Shown piece after piece: positions 49,648-61,519 of a stretch of 64,000 nt of DNA (the first letter of the stretch is position 1; the number at the start of each line of letters is the position of its first letter). The notes under the pieces were generated by a model, which was not told where the DNA came from, did no database searches, and was given only the letters and a program-made list of their open reading frames with translations. Origin of the DNA: Erythrophleum ivorense (taxonomy: Eukaryota; Streptophyta; Magnoliopsida; Fabales; Fabaceae); NCBI GenBank assembly GCA_026724425.1, contig JAIUCV010000005.1, forward strand, positions 41,699,784 through 41,763,783, in the 5' to 3' direction. A program made the translations under genes and the position numbers.

Positions 49648-49950
49648 TGGGTACCAGTCACTCGTTTATATCCTATGACTGTGTGAGACGATTGGGTCTG
49701 GCCATTAGTACTTTACCATTTGATTTGTCTATCACTACACCTACTGGAGGCCATGTTATTACTTCTTATGCCTACCTAAATGTCACTGTATAGTTTAATC
49801 ATTGTTACACTACCATTGATTTGATCTATATGCCATTTTATGACATTGATTTGATTGTTGGCATGAACTGGATGACTGCTAATAATGCTATTTTTTATTG
49901 TGAGCACTATACCATATCTATATCTTCCTGTGGGACCATACCTAGGATAA
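49593..49950 (+). pseudogene. Retropepsin-like protease fragment (element 2)
   Basis: It lies in a different frame from gag, after a T-run frameshift shared by both duplicated units, so the shift predates the duplication. The active-site segment reads AMFNLGTSHSFIS; the catalytic Asp is Asn here, as in element 1. IVGMNWM near 49856 is intact. One stop (CAG to TAG) lies near 49791. It would not cleave anything as written. Confidence 0.8.
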
Positions 49951-50039
49951 AGCCCGAGTTATTCTTTATGACTACTGCCTAGGCTAGGAGATACTTAGAG
50001 CATAAATGTCAGGGATTTCTAGGCTTTTTCTCTGTTCAG

Positions 50040-51420
50040 GATGAGGTAGAAGAAGGGATAAAGGAGATCCCTATAGTTAGGGAATTCTTAGAGGTTTTTC
50101 CTAAAATTTTTGATTTTAGTGGCCTGCCCCCTAAAAAAAAATAGAATTTCCTATAGATATAGTGCTTGGGCCAGGATCGGTGTTTATGGCTCCCTATAGG
50201 ATGGCTCCCATCGAGCTTGCTGAGCTAAAAAGGCAAATAGAAGAGTTGTTAGAGAAAAAGTTTATTTGCCCTAGTGTGTCACCTTGGGAGCTCCAGTGCT
50301 ATTTGTGAAAAAGAAAGATGGTAGCTTGAGACTGTGTATAGATTATAGAGAATTGAATAGAGTTACCATCAAGAATAAATATCCTTTCTCTAAAATAGAT
50401 GATTTATTAGATCAGTTAGCTAGGGCATCTCTATTCTCTAGGATAGACCTTAGATCTGGGTATCACTAACTGAGAGTGAAAGCTGAAGAAGTCCCAAAGA
50501 TAACCTTCAAGACTCGATTATGGGCATTATGAGTTTCTTGTGATACCATTCGGGTTGACAAATGTGCTCACAATGTTTATGGATTATATGAATAGGGTAT
50601 TCAGACCGTATCTAGATAAATTTATTATGGTCTTTATTGATGATATCTTAATGTACTCTAGATCTTTTGAGGAGCATGAGAGGCATATAAGATTAGTCCT
50701 TGAGACTCTGAGAAGTAAAAGATTATATGCCAAACTGAGTAAATGTGAGTTTTAACTAACTGAGGTGAAATTCTTAAGTTATGCGATATCATGAGATGGG
50801 GTCACAGTAGATCCCCATAAAGTTAAGGCTGTGTTATAGTAGGATAGATTTAGGACTATCATTAAGGTTAGGAGTTTTCTTGGTTAGCAAGATATTACAA
50901 ACGATTTGTTTAAGGCTTCTCTCATATAGCATTGCCACTCACGAGGCTGACTTAGAAGGATACACCTTTCGTGTGGGATGATAGATATGAGAGGAGTTTC
51001 TAGAAGTTGAAATTCTGATTAACCACTGCCTTTGTGCTAATTATTCTTGACCCTAGTGTACCATTTATGGTATATAGTAATGCTTCGAGGAGAAGGTTAA
51101 GATGTGTGCTGATATAACAAGGTAGGGTAGTGGCATATGCCTCTAGGCAGTTGAGGCCTCATGAGGAGAATTATCCTATACATGACTTAGAGTTAGTCAC
51201 AGTAGTTTTTGCTTTTAAGATTTGGAAGCACTATTTGTATGGTGTGAGTATAGAGATTTATAGTGACCATAAGAGTCTAAAATACCTATTTAATTAAAAA
51301 GAACTCAATATAAGACATAGGAGATAGATGGAGTTCCTGAAAGATTATGATTATATATTGAAATATCATTCAAGTAAGGCCAATATGGTGGTCGATGCCT
51401 TGAGTAGAAAATCCATCCAC
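50040..51420 (+). pseudogene. pol: Ty3/gypsy reverse transcriptase and RNase H, broken (element 2)
   Basis: RT motifs in order: WGAPVLFVKKKDGSLRLCIDYREL from 50284, IDLRSGYH near 50450, a frameshift at about 50520, FGLTN near 50545, and catalytic FIDDILMYS near 50632. RNase H shows YSNAS near 51072 (first catalytic Asp now Asn), VAYASRQLRPHEENYP near 51131, DLEL, YSDHKSLKYL near 51255, and VVDALSRKS near 51391. Stops are mainly TAG, and there are at least two frameshifts. The enzyme would copy genomic RNA to DNA in the particle. Confidence 0.9.
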
Positions 51421-51499
51421 GTAGCCCATATGATGATTAAGAAGCAGGAGCTCTTAGAGAAGTTTAGAAATTTAAACCTTTCTTGTTAACTAGTATCAA

Positions 51500-52965
51500 G
51501 TAGATTATATTTGAGTGAAACCCAATTGAGAATGAGTTGAGAACCCTGATCTTAGATGCCCAAAGAGAGGATGAATTTTTGAGGCAGATTAAGAGTGAGA
51601 TTTCCCCAGGTAGGACCTCAGATTTCAGGATATCTGAGGATGGTGTGATAGTATATCAGGATAGAATCTATGTGCCTAGTATAATGAATTGAGAGAGAGA
51701 ATTTTAGAAGAAGCACATAAGAGTAAATATACTATCCACCCAGAGGCCACCAAGATGTATCAAGATCTGAAAAGAATTTTTTGGTGGCCAGGAATGAAGA
51801 ATGACATCACAGATTATGTGGCGAGATGTTTAGTGTGCTAGAAGGTTAAGATAGAGAACCAGAGACTAGCTAGATTGTTGTAACCCTTAGATATCTCTAA
51901 GTAGAAATGAGATAGTATAGCTATAAATTTTATTATGGGGTTACCCAGAACATCCTCTAGACACGATGTTATCTGGGTAGTTATGGATAGATTGACAAAG
52001 TCCACACATTTTTTAGTGATCAGGGTTACTTATGCATTAGATAGATTAGCCTAGTTGTATATATGTGAGATAGTGCGACTTCATAAAGTATCCAGTAACA
52101 TAGTATTTGATAAAGACCCCAAGTTCACATCGAACTTTTGGAGGTCGTTATAGTATGCCTTAGGGACTAGGTTACAGTTTAGTACTACTTACTACCCCTA
52201 GACAGATGGTTAGACTGAAAGGACCATCCAGAACTTAAAGGATATGTAGAGAGCATGTGTATTAGAGATGAAGGGTAACTAAGATGTGTATCTACCATTA
52301 GCAGAGTTTGCATACAATAATAGCTACCATTTCAATATCCAGATGGCCCTTTATGAAGCTTTGTATAGGAGAAAGTGTAGACCTCCATTGTGTTAGGTTG
52401 AGCTAGATTAAAGAAGTTTGCTAAGGCTTAAGATAGTAGACCAGACCACCCAGTAGATAAGAATGATTAGAAAGAGACTTCTTACGGCTCAGAGTAGAGA
52501 GAAAAGTTATGCCAATAAGCGAAGAAGGTCGTTAAAGTTTGAGATTGGAGACTACGTATTTATCTGAGTGTCTTTAGTGACTAAGATAGGTTAGTCTATG
52601 AGGGTAAGGAAGCTTAGTCCTAGGTATATTGGCCTATTTGAAATCCTTGAGAAAATTAGACCTGTGGCCTATCAGATAGCCCTACCTCCAAACCTAGCTC
52701 AAATCCATAATGTATTCCATGTCTCCCAATTGAAAAAGTACTTACTAGACCCCTCATATGTCATAGAATATAAGCATATTCAATTGTAGAAAAATTTTTC
52801 ATATGTAATAAAACAAGAGATGATTGCGGACGCTAGACTAAAACAGTTGAGAAACAAGAGCATCCTTCTAGTAAAAGTGGTCTAGAATGGTCTGACATCT
52901 GAGGAGGCAACCTGGGAGCTAGAAGATGAGATGAGATAGAAATATCCAAAGCTATTTCCCTGAAG
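51500..52965 (+). pseudogene. pol: Integrase with C-terminal chromodomain, broken (element 2)
   Basis: The zinc-binding HHCC region is visible (HKSKYTIHP near 51717 and CLVC near 51827). The catalytic core has Asp in VVMDRLTKSTHF near 51983, Asp in VFDKDPKFTSNFW near 52110, and the Glu in TERTIQNL near 52217, so the DDE triad can still be read. GLFEILEKIRPVAYQIALPP and HNVFHVSQLKKYL lead into a chromodomain (about 52760-52960) with VVWNGLTSEEATWE near 52888. That module marks chromoviruses and is thought to steer insertion to marked chromatin. More than fifteen stops, mostly TAG, inactivate it. Confidence 0.9.
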
Positions 52966-53000
52966 TACATATTTAAATTTTGAGGACGAAATTTATTTTA

Positions 53001-53012
53001 AGAGGTGGAAAA
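53001..53012 (+). other. Polypurine tract of element 2
   Basis: AGAGGTGGAAAA sits directly before TGTAACAAAAG, the start of the 3' LTR. It would prime plus-strand DNA synthesis. Confidence 0.9.
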
Positions 53013-54351
53013 TGTAACAAAAGTAATTTCTGTAAAATGACAAAATGAGCCGTGTAAAAGTAAGTCCTCTAAAATGAGCTAGATAATGTCCCAAAAAATT
53101 TAGGTAGAGTACTAGGCTCTTAAAAATGATAATTCTAGGCTCAAACGAGAAGAAAAATAGAACTAGAATGGTGAAACAAATTGTGATAAAAATTGACAAA
53201 AAATAATAATATTTTCGTAAATAAGTGCAACTTTTGGAAAAAAATATAGAAGAGTTTTTAAATGGAAAATTTGAGTTTCCCAAGGTTCTCTGAGGCCCTG
53301 AAAACCATAAGAAGCCTTAGGATTGGTTAAGCCCTTCCAATGTACATTCTCCAACAATGGTAAATCTGAATAGTAATGGATTCATTCAGGATAGTTTTAG
53401 CTCCAATTCGAGTGATTCCAAAGGCACTTTATTAAATTAGGAATCTAAATTTTATAATGGAAAAGACGGTTCTAAAAAAGGAGCTAAAACAAAGCTAAAA
53501 CAAAATTGTCATTATAGAAGGATGAAATTGAAATTTTAAAAAAGTAAGTTTCTTGAAACTTCCACACACTTCTCCCTTTTTTCTCCACTCATATAGCACA
53601 ACTTTCTTCTGCCCAAAATACAAAAAAGGGACAGCTCTCTTAGGCACACAAGAAGAGAAGAGAAAGGAAGGAAAAAACCAAGGAAAAGGTGAGGAATTTC
53701 ATGGAATTTCATGCTTCTCCTTCTTCCAATCTTGCTTCTCTCCTTTCATGCTTTCTTTCTATGTTTTTCTTGAGATGATTGGTTCTATTTTTGGTCAAGA
53801 ACTTAGAGGGGTAGTTCAAAAATTTTGAGAAGAGGCAAACTAAAAAGAAGAAGTCTTGAAAGCACATTTGAAACTAAGATAATGGCTTGTTGTTGTTGCT
53901 TCTTCTCCTTGCTCCATGGATGTGTGTATTTTAGCCAAGAATAGAACCAAGGGAAGGGAGGATTTTTTGTCCAAAAAAAGAGGAGAACTAGGGTTTTAGA
54001 CCATGAGAAAGAGGAATATAACAATAAATTCCAAGAAAAACTAATAGAAATCAAGCTAAGAAAGTGTGGTGTTCTTTAGGGTTTTATAAAATCTGATTTT
54101 GTGTGAGTGTTCCCTTGAGCTCCTAAGACCTCTAGAAACCTTCCCAAGTGGCTCCCCCATTAAGAAAAAATCAAGAACCCCATGAACCCTATTCTTGTCC
54201 GTAGGTTCAGCCAAGCTAAGTTTATTAGGTTAGGGAGTGTTTTAATTTGTTTTAGCCTTGGTTTAAGACTTTGTATGATGTTAGAAGATGGAAAAAATCA
54301 TTAGAAAAAAATTAAGAGCCATGGAGTGAGAGATAGGATAATGGTGTCCAT

Positions 54352-57300
54352 TGTAACACCATGATTCTATGACTCATCTCATATCATATGCAGGCTTATT
54401 TCCATGAAGCATATAAATTCCTTAAGAAGAAGTCATAGAAAAATACAATTAAATTGCATTTCATCACAGGTAAATTTTTCATTCAATGTTCCATGGGCCA
54501 TATGGACTCATCCATTTCATTCTCACTTTTAAATATACAAATACAACTCATAACAAACTCAAGAAGTGGCTTATAACTCGTGCAAATGGATGGTATGCTC
54601 AAAAACATAGTGTGCAGCCTCGGGTAGGATTTCCAGATTCTGTGCCTGAATTTTGAAAAATCATAACTAATTTGAGAAAAATCTTAATTTAGCACACTAT
54701 ATCATTCTAGAAATTTACAGATTTCTACTTTATGCTAAAAATAAATCCAAGCCCTAACATAGGCTGCTAGGCACCGAAAATTGATGAAACAGTACCAGAG
54801 GTTGACTGCCATTATTAGTTCTATCCTCTAACTTCAAAAATTCATATCGCCTTGCTCAAAGATCTGATTGGGGTGATCTTTATGGACATGGAAAGCTTAT
54901 CATGTCTAGTTTATACTTGTAAAATTTCATGAGTATTGGACATCATTTGTCCCATAAATGACATAGCCTAAGTTTCTAACCATATGAATAGTATTTGCAT
55001 CAGTTTAGCAGAAAAATGTCAACTTTTGAAATTCATAATTAATTCCACAGAACTCCAAATAATCTGATCTTTAGCTTCCTAAAAAGATCTAAATACCATC
55101 TATATGTGTGCCAACTTTCATGGGCAAATTAGTTTATGTGGTTAGATCTTGATATTGGATTGTGAAATTGTCATTTTTAAGTCTTACAAAGGGTTCAAAT
55201 GGTCCATTTTGAGCTCCAAGGCAACCATAACCACCTGAGCCTGTAGGAATGCTCCAAAATGACATTCTAAACTTATCTCAAAGGTGCACAAATCATTTCT
55301 CAAACTCACTCATCCACCACATGATATACACAAGAATGCATATGTCTAGTCTTGTCATTCCATACTTAAATCATGCTATATCATGCATATGGAATTAATT
55401 CTCATTCATACATCATATATGTGAGTATTTACACATGTTTAAATGATTACATAACAATTCAATCATAGGATTACATCATATGTCATGTGTATAGCTACAA
55501 AAGAGATAAAACTAGGCATTTTGATGTCAAACTCTCATCTCCCAACTTGATGGCTTCTATTACCTTATTCATTTGCTCCACCTAGCATGTTATGACATTG
55601 GAAAGGAGAGAATGAGATTCAAAGAATCCCAATAGCTCATCTCCCATTCGATTATACATAAAAATATGCAATTCCAGTCTTAAAAATGCATCCATGAGCA
55701 CAATGGATGACATGAATATTCAAGAAGCATTCGTGGCATTTGAACAAGTCATACATAGGCTTGCCAAATAAGTGGATTAGCCTTATCCATTCTCTTATGG
55801 ATTGTGGACTTGCCTCACCCACTTTTTTTGGGAGGTTTTGACTCAACCTCAGTGTTGGGAGATACTTTCCTTTATCTCAACCATTTTTAATGGTTCTTGA
55901 CTTATCCTCACCATAGCTAAGAGTTCTTGACTTCACCACACTCAAGCAAACCTAAGCAAGTATACTAGGCATCATTTAAAAACATAATGCATCATCATGC
56001 TACCATGGAACAAAGGCATATGCTAGAACACCTTTCATGTCTTAAAGTATACATACACAGATTCAAAGACAAGTTAAACACAAATTCATACATGAGAGAA
56101 GAGAAGTGAGCTATCTTTGTTGCAATCACACACTTTTCCTCTTGAAAAAGCTCTCCCTTCCTCGGCCTCACACACACAGAGGTGTGAGATTGGTTTTCTC
56201 TTGGCCTAAACACAATATATGAAAGCCAATTAAATTCATGGAATTATTTCTAAAGCCATACATTCGCTAGAAAAGTTAGGTGACTCATATGGCTCTTTTA
56301 TGGTTCCATAATGCACTTAATGAAGCAACCTTAAGAAAACATCATTGTGGCTCCATTCTCTCCATTTATGATTCTTGACTCCATTTAAACCTCTTAGAGT
56401 CATTACACAATCAAATCAAGGAACCTAGCTAGGTGTTGCTTCTTTAAGGTATAATATGGAACCTATGATACCATCTCACTATTCATGGCTTCTAAAATTT
56501 TTTCAAGGCTTCCTCTCATCCTCTTCCATCATATATGACTAAAAAATAAACTTGGAACAAATTAAAACTACCCCTTGGTACTTCAACCTCTCTAAGCTGT
56601 AGCTATAGACCAAAGAGACACCAAGTGAGTTTACTTTGTTTTCTTGATGGAAGATGCATATGAGGATCCTTCTAAGGATCTTAAAAGCTCATCCAAACAC
56701 TCATTTAGGCCTAGGAACAATTGCATCAAATCAGATTTTTGGTGGATCACTTGAAACCCTAACTTTGCTATCTTGAAAACTAATGGTTCTTTGTTAATTT
56801 TCTTTGCATATTCTCATTCTCCACACCCATTTCCTAGGATTCACCTTTGGTTTTGCCCAAAATCCATGCCTTCTTAGACCTCCATATGTTGGATGAACTA
56901 AGGAAGAAAGAGGAGAAGAAATAGCTACCATGGGATGGAGATTTTACCTTATTTTTCCTTGATTTCTTGCTTGTTTCTTCCTTTCCTTGGCCTTTTCTCT
57001 TCAAATCCAAATTTTCTCCTCTGTTCTTCTCTCAAAACAAATCCAAAAACTTCAATAAAACCATAGAAAAGAAGAGGAAATGGAGAAGAAGAGGTTTACT
57101 AAAGAAAAAGCATGAAAAAACCAAGAAAATCTATACTTTTTACCTTGCTTTTCTCCTCCTTCTTATATGCCTCACCCTTAGGGTTCTTCTTCTGATTTAG
57201 GGTAGAAACAATTGTGTCTAAATGAAAGAAGAGATGGGGCGCCTCATATATATATGTAGGTTTAAGAAACACTTTTCAAAAATTCTAATTTCACCCCTTC

Positions 57301-57788
57301 GTCTTGGCATTTTCATTTTCGGTTCATTTTAGTTCCTTTTTGAAAACTATCTTTTTCATTATGAAATTTAGGTTCCGAATTCAATAAAATGCCTTTAGAA
57401 TCACTCAAATTTGGGTCAACCGATGTTGAAAAATATCTACAAGAAGGGTTTTAACTATTTCAGGACTTACCATGATTTTCAGGGCTTCTGAGAACCCTGG
57501 AGATCTCAAAATTTTCATTTAAAAAGCCCTCCTGTGAGAATTCCAAAATTTACTCAAAATTACAAAAATGTCATTACGTTTCATCAACCTTCTATTCAAA
57601 TTCATTTCTTTATTCTAGCTCTGTTTTTCTTTTCGTCTAAGCCTGGAATTCTCATTGTTAAGAGTCTAGAATGCTACATAAATTTTTTGGGACCTCAAAT
57701 CACTCTATCTGGAGGACTTCCCTTTGTATCCGGTGAATTTTGCATGTTTATAGAGAAACTATACATTACGTTTCTCATGGATGTTATA
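54352..57788 (-). mobile_element. Solo LTR (Tekay type), minus strand, TSD TCCAT
   Basis: A 3437-bp LTR in reverse orientation has perfect TCCAT at 54347-54351 and 57789-57793. Element 2's LTR resumes on both sides. On the minus strand it shows a donor GTAAAA at 57143, a 73-nt block ending 56948 with donor GTAAAA at 56947, and a 91-nt block at 56205-56115 whose donor is now AT. The tandem repeat is at about 55760-55945. Its start is worn (TATAACATCC). Confidence 0.9.
57247..57255 (-). promoter_or_regulatory. LTR TATA box, minus strand
   Basis: ATATATATA is followed on the minus strand by TGAGGCGCC, about 535 bases into the LTR. It has the same TATA-plus-GGCGCC layout as the element 1 promoter. 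Confidence 0.5.
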
Positions 57789-58713
57789 TCCATAATGGTG
57801 CTTTATGAAGTAATTTGATTCTAAGCTTGTATAAATGATTGTGTGAGAGCTCCAAGGACTTTGAATGAGGCTAAGAGGCCCAGAAATGGAAAGAAATAGG
57901 AGCCTAGAACTTGAATTGTGAAGGTTGCTCTTCAATAGGCTATTTATGAAACCATTATGCCACTTATAAAACTAAGTGTGTATTTAAGAGTAAGTTTAGT
58001 GTCTTGGCTTGCTTTCAATGCATAATTATGTGTTAATTGTGATGTTTAGGCTAAGAGAACATCCAACCACCTAGGTGTACTTGTAAGGCCGAAAAAGGTA
58101 AGGAACAAATCAAGTAAAGCTTGCATCAAGTTAAAGGTAACTCTCTACCTCATTCTCCTTGCATTCTTGTGCATGTGTATGTCTTTGTGTGCATGTGTGT
58201 GTTTATGCGATTTAAGAACATACCACTTGATATCTTGAAGTTACATTGGTACCAATGTATTTTCTTGAATGACTTTGATTTTAGAAATGGCTCATAAGGA
58301 TGAGGTGATGCTAAAAGTCCCTTAATGAAGGTAAGGAGATGCCAAAAGTCTCATCGCTAAAAGTCTCTTGAATGGGTGAGACCAAGCCAAAAGTTCCTAG
58401 GCCAAGGGTGAGGCAAATCAAAAAGTCCTAAAATTAGGGTGAGGTAAAACCAAAAGTCCCTAGAGCATGTTCTTGAATTGTGAATGAATTAGTGGCATAA
58501 AAGTATGTATTTATGCATGCTCATGTTGAGACATGTTTTAAAAGTGTGTCTTTGATGTATGTATGCCTCGAATGTGTGTATGAATGAGTGTGTGAGCTAT
58601 TGAGATTCTAGAAATCTCACTCTCCTTCTCTCAATTATCTTGAAATACCTAGGTGATATTCAAGAAGCAAGGAATGCAAGCCAAAGGTCTTGAGAAGCTA
58701 CACTTTGACAATA

Positions 58714-61519
58714 TATAAATTAAAGGACCATAATTAATCCACCATGTACTACTACTAACATCAGTCATATTATATTAATAGTAAAAGAATGAGATTGATT
58801 TACCTTTCTTATCAAGTGAAGCCCTAAATTTGATTCAGTTTTTTTTTAAAAAAAATTATGTATCCATTCTTTTGGTAGAAAAAAACACTTAGATTCCTTC
58901 ATAATTTTGTCTTGGATGGGTACCTTGTCTTCCCCTTTTCTTTGACTTGCTTTTTATTCTTTCCTTATGTCACTATATATGCACTTTCTCCCATTTTCAC
59001 AAATAGTCTCTCATTTTCTTAAGCACACATGATCAATTATTGATTTATCGACTATTTTTCCTTTTGTTTGTTGCAAAGGCCTTGAAAGCCCTATACTAAG
59101 GTGGTAGGGAGGCCAGAATAAGGTATACTAGGAAATATTTAGAATTTTAACTTCAAGTGGTTTTAATTAAGCCATTATATCCTTCATTTTCATGATATGC
59201 TATTGCACACCCCTTATGTCAGTAAGCATTAAGGATGTTAATTTGGTCATTAGATTAAACATTCCATGCCATGATATTGTGTTGGCTAGAACTTAAAGCA
59301 AACAGAGGCTATAATAAAGCATTCCTTACATGTGATAAGGCGATAGAGATGTCAAAGATAAGAGATTCATATAGGAAAGCATAAGAAAAACAAATTAGAT
59401 AGAGGCTATAATAAAGCATTCCTTATGTGTGATAAGGCAAGAGAAATGTCAGAGATAAACGATTCATACAGGAAAACATAAGTAAACAAGCTTATGCTTG
59501 AGCCTCTTGCTTACTTCCAAGGACTTAGACTATTTATTAATAGCCTTAAGCAAGTCTCAAACATGTTATGCTCTCTAATTAATCCATGAATACTGGAAAA
59601 ATAACTTAATCTTAATACACATCATATTGAGGCAATTAGATTGCCCTAAATGTTCATAAAGATCAAATTCTAAATCATTGCTTGTACTCATCGGCATAAG
59701 AGATTTATCCTATTTGATAACATAATCAACATCCATCTACCCTAATTAGATAAGAATTTTCTCCTTCTAGACTTTATAGTTTTCCCTATCTAATTTGGGA
59801 ACCTGGAAATTATAGATGTTTAAAGGTTGATAAACTACAAAAAATTAAATGCTACATAAAAATTTTTGAGGCAATTAAATATTTCATATGACATATCCTA
59901 CCAATGCAAAAACATGCCTTTCAAACAATAAGTCCAATAACAAAATAAAACCATTTTTGGACTAATATTTATTTAATTAAGTCTATATACAAATATAATG
60001 AAACTAGAAAATTAAATTCCTTATCCTAATTCTTACGTGTAAATTAAGAAAAATGGAAATTCACTATCCCACCCTAATTAATTATATAAAATATGATAAC
60101 ATTCTTATATGATAATGATTACCATATTAAATACATTAATTACCAATTGATGTCATTTGCTTTATGTCATTTTAAATTTAATTTTAATACCTAATATATA
60201 ATTTTAGAATAATTAAAAGTGATGCAGCTAAACTTTATTTAATCTAAAATTATATGATAACATGACATCATAAAATTAAATGTTTGCATATATGACTAGG
60301 CATAAATGCATAAACAAACATTTCATAATAAGAATTAAAAAATTAATCAACTAAACAAAACGTAACCAATTAATTAATTAAAAGTCTCTTTTTAATTTTA
60401 ACCCAAATGTATCATAATTATTGTCTAAAAATTAATTAACCAAAATTAGAGATAAATTAAATGACACCAAAAAATAATTCTTAACAAAAATACTTATCAA
60501 TATTGCCAAAAAATTAACTCAAGTTGTCCAAAATAATTTTCCAAATATTTGAACAAATTAAATGACATTATAGATTACTATTCTAAATAATTGTCAAAAT
60601 AATGCCTCCAAAATTGCCAAATTGGATTTTAATCAAAAAGGCCAACCAAATATAGCCACAATCCAAAGTAAAATGGCTTGTTCGAAAATTAGTAGCTAAA
60701 TAAATTTTGTTACAAAGTTTTAGCCTAAAATTTGCCTAAGAATCCAAAAAAAAAAGACCAAAAATAGCAAAAATTGGTCCATAATAATCTCTATAAAAAA
60801 AAAAGCACAAAAAAAGCCTAACCAAAAAAGGCCCAATATTTAAAAAAAAAAACTAATGCATTCAAAAATTTTAAAGGCCAAAAATCCAATTTTCTAGTCC
60901 AAAATGAAAGCCTGAAATAAAAAATGAAGGCTTGAAACTAAATGGCCTATTAGATCCTTTTAATGCAAAATGTGCATTCCATTAAAGAGGATCAAAATAG
61001 TGTGTCATCTCTAGAGTAGTGCAAGACACAAATGACTATGGAATAAAACAACACATCATTTAACACCAATGGTTAAACAACACATTGCCTTTATTACCCC
61101 TTACCTCTCAATGGGTCATATCAACCTAATTCAACCTATTTTTGTACTTAAAACTTGATCTGGCTATATCTAACTCTACCAACCTCCATTTTTATGCTCT
61201 TAGTTGCAAAATGATCAAAAGGAAAAATTAAAAGTTTTCCATGATTAAAATGAACCAAAGAAGGTAAGAAGATGCAACTCAATTATGGTAGGAAAAAAAA
61301 CCAAACTTTTAAGCTTTGAAAACGACAAGACAAAGGGCTTTGAAGTCTTTAACACCAACTATTAGAGTGAATAAGATATGCAAAACACACAAATGCTTTC
61401 CAAATGAAACAAAATGCAAAAAAAAAAAAAAAATTACCTCCAACCATTGCCAAACCTTGAAGCTTTTCTTTAACCAAGGTTCTTTTAAGCTCTCAATTTC
61501 ATTCAATGATGATGTTTTA
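58714..61519. other. AT-rich sequence without recognisable genes
   Basis: No ORF of useful length or known motif on either strand. Runs of A occur from 60740 to 60860 and near 61418. A 97-bp tandem duplication lies at 59304-59488. The minus-strand frame at 61309-61506 begins with a plausible ATG downstream of a minus-strand TATA region but enters a T-run after about 24 codons; I do not call it. Confidence 0.5.
59304..59488 (+). repeat. 97-bp tandem duplication
   Basis: Units begin AGAGGCTATAATAAAGCATT at 59304 and 59401 and share most bases up to AAGTAAACAAG. The units differ at about a dozen sites. No function suggested. Confidence 0.8.

Larger units (their letters stand above)
34807..58713 (+). 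mobile_element. Ty3/gypsy chromovirus (Tekay/Del type), element 2, with nested insertions
   Basis: The 5' LTR (34807-47686) is interrupted twice. Then come the PBS, gag, protease, RT, RNase H, integrase, chromodomain and polypurine tract (47687-53012). The 3' LTR from 53013 is interrupted once and breaks off at about 58713. Removing inserts gives a 5' LTR of about 3.6 kb. The domain order RT-RNase H-integrase-chromodomain, the Met-tRNA PBS and the long LTRs fit the Tekay clade. The two LTRs differ at many positions, so the insertion is old. Confidence 0.9.
53013..58713 (+). mobile_element. Element 2 3' LTR, interrupted and truncated
   Basis: It starts TGTAACAAAAG and matches the 5' LTR to about 58713, where alignment with 46364 stops; about 1.3 kb of its 3' end is lost. 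A solo LTR interrupts it at 54352-57788. Leader-like sites are a donor GTGAGG at 53689, a 72-nt block at 53807-53878 with donor decayed to ATAATG, an acceptor ending 58049, an 87-nt block to 58136, and a donor AAG|GTAACT at 58137. The tandem repeat is at about 58288-58465. Confidence 0.85.

Noticed and set aside
61309..61506. First exon of a host gene on the minus strand
   Set aside because: The frame gives about 24 plausible codons then a T-run; the upstream TATA region is repeated elsewhere in the window, so a repeat leader is as likely.
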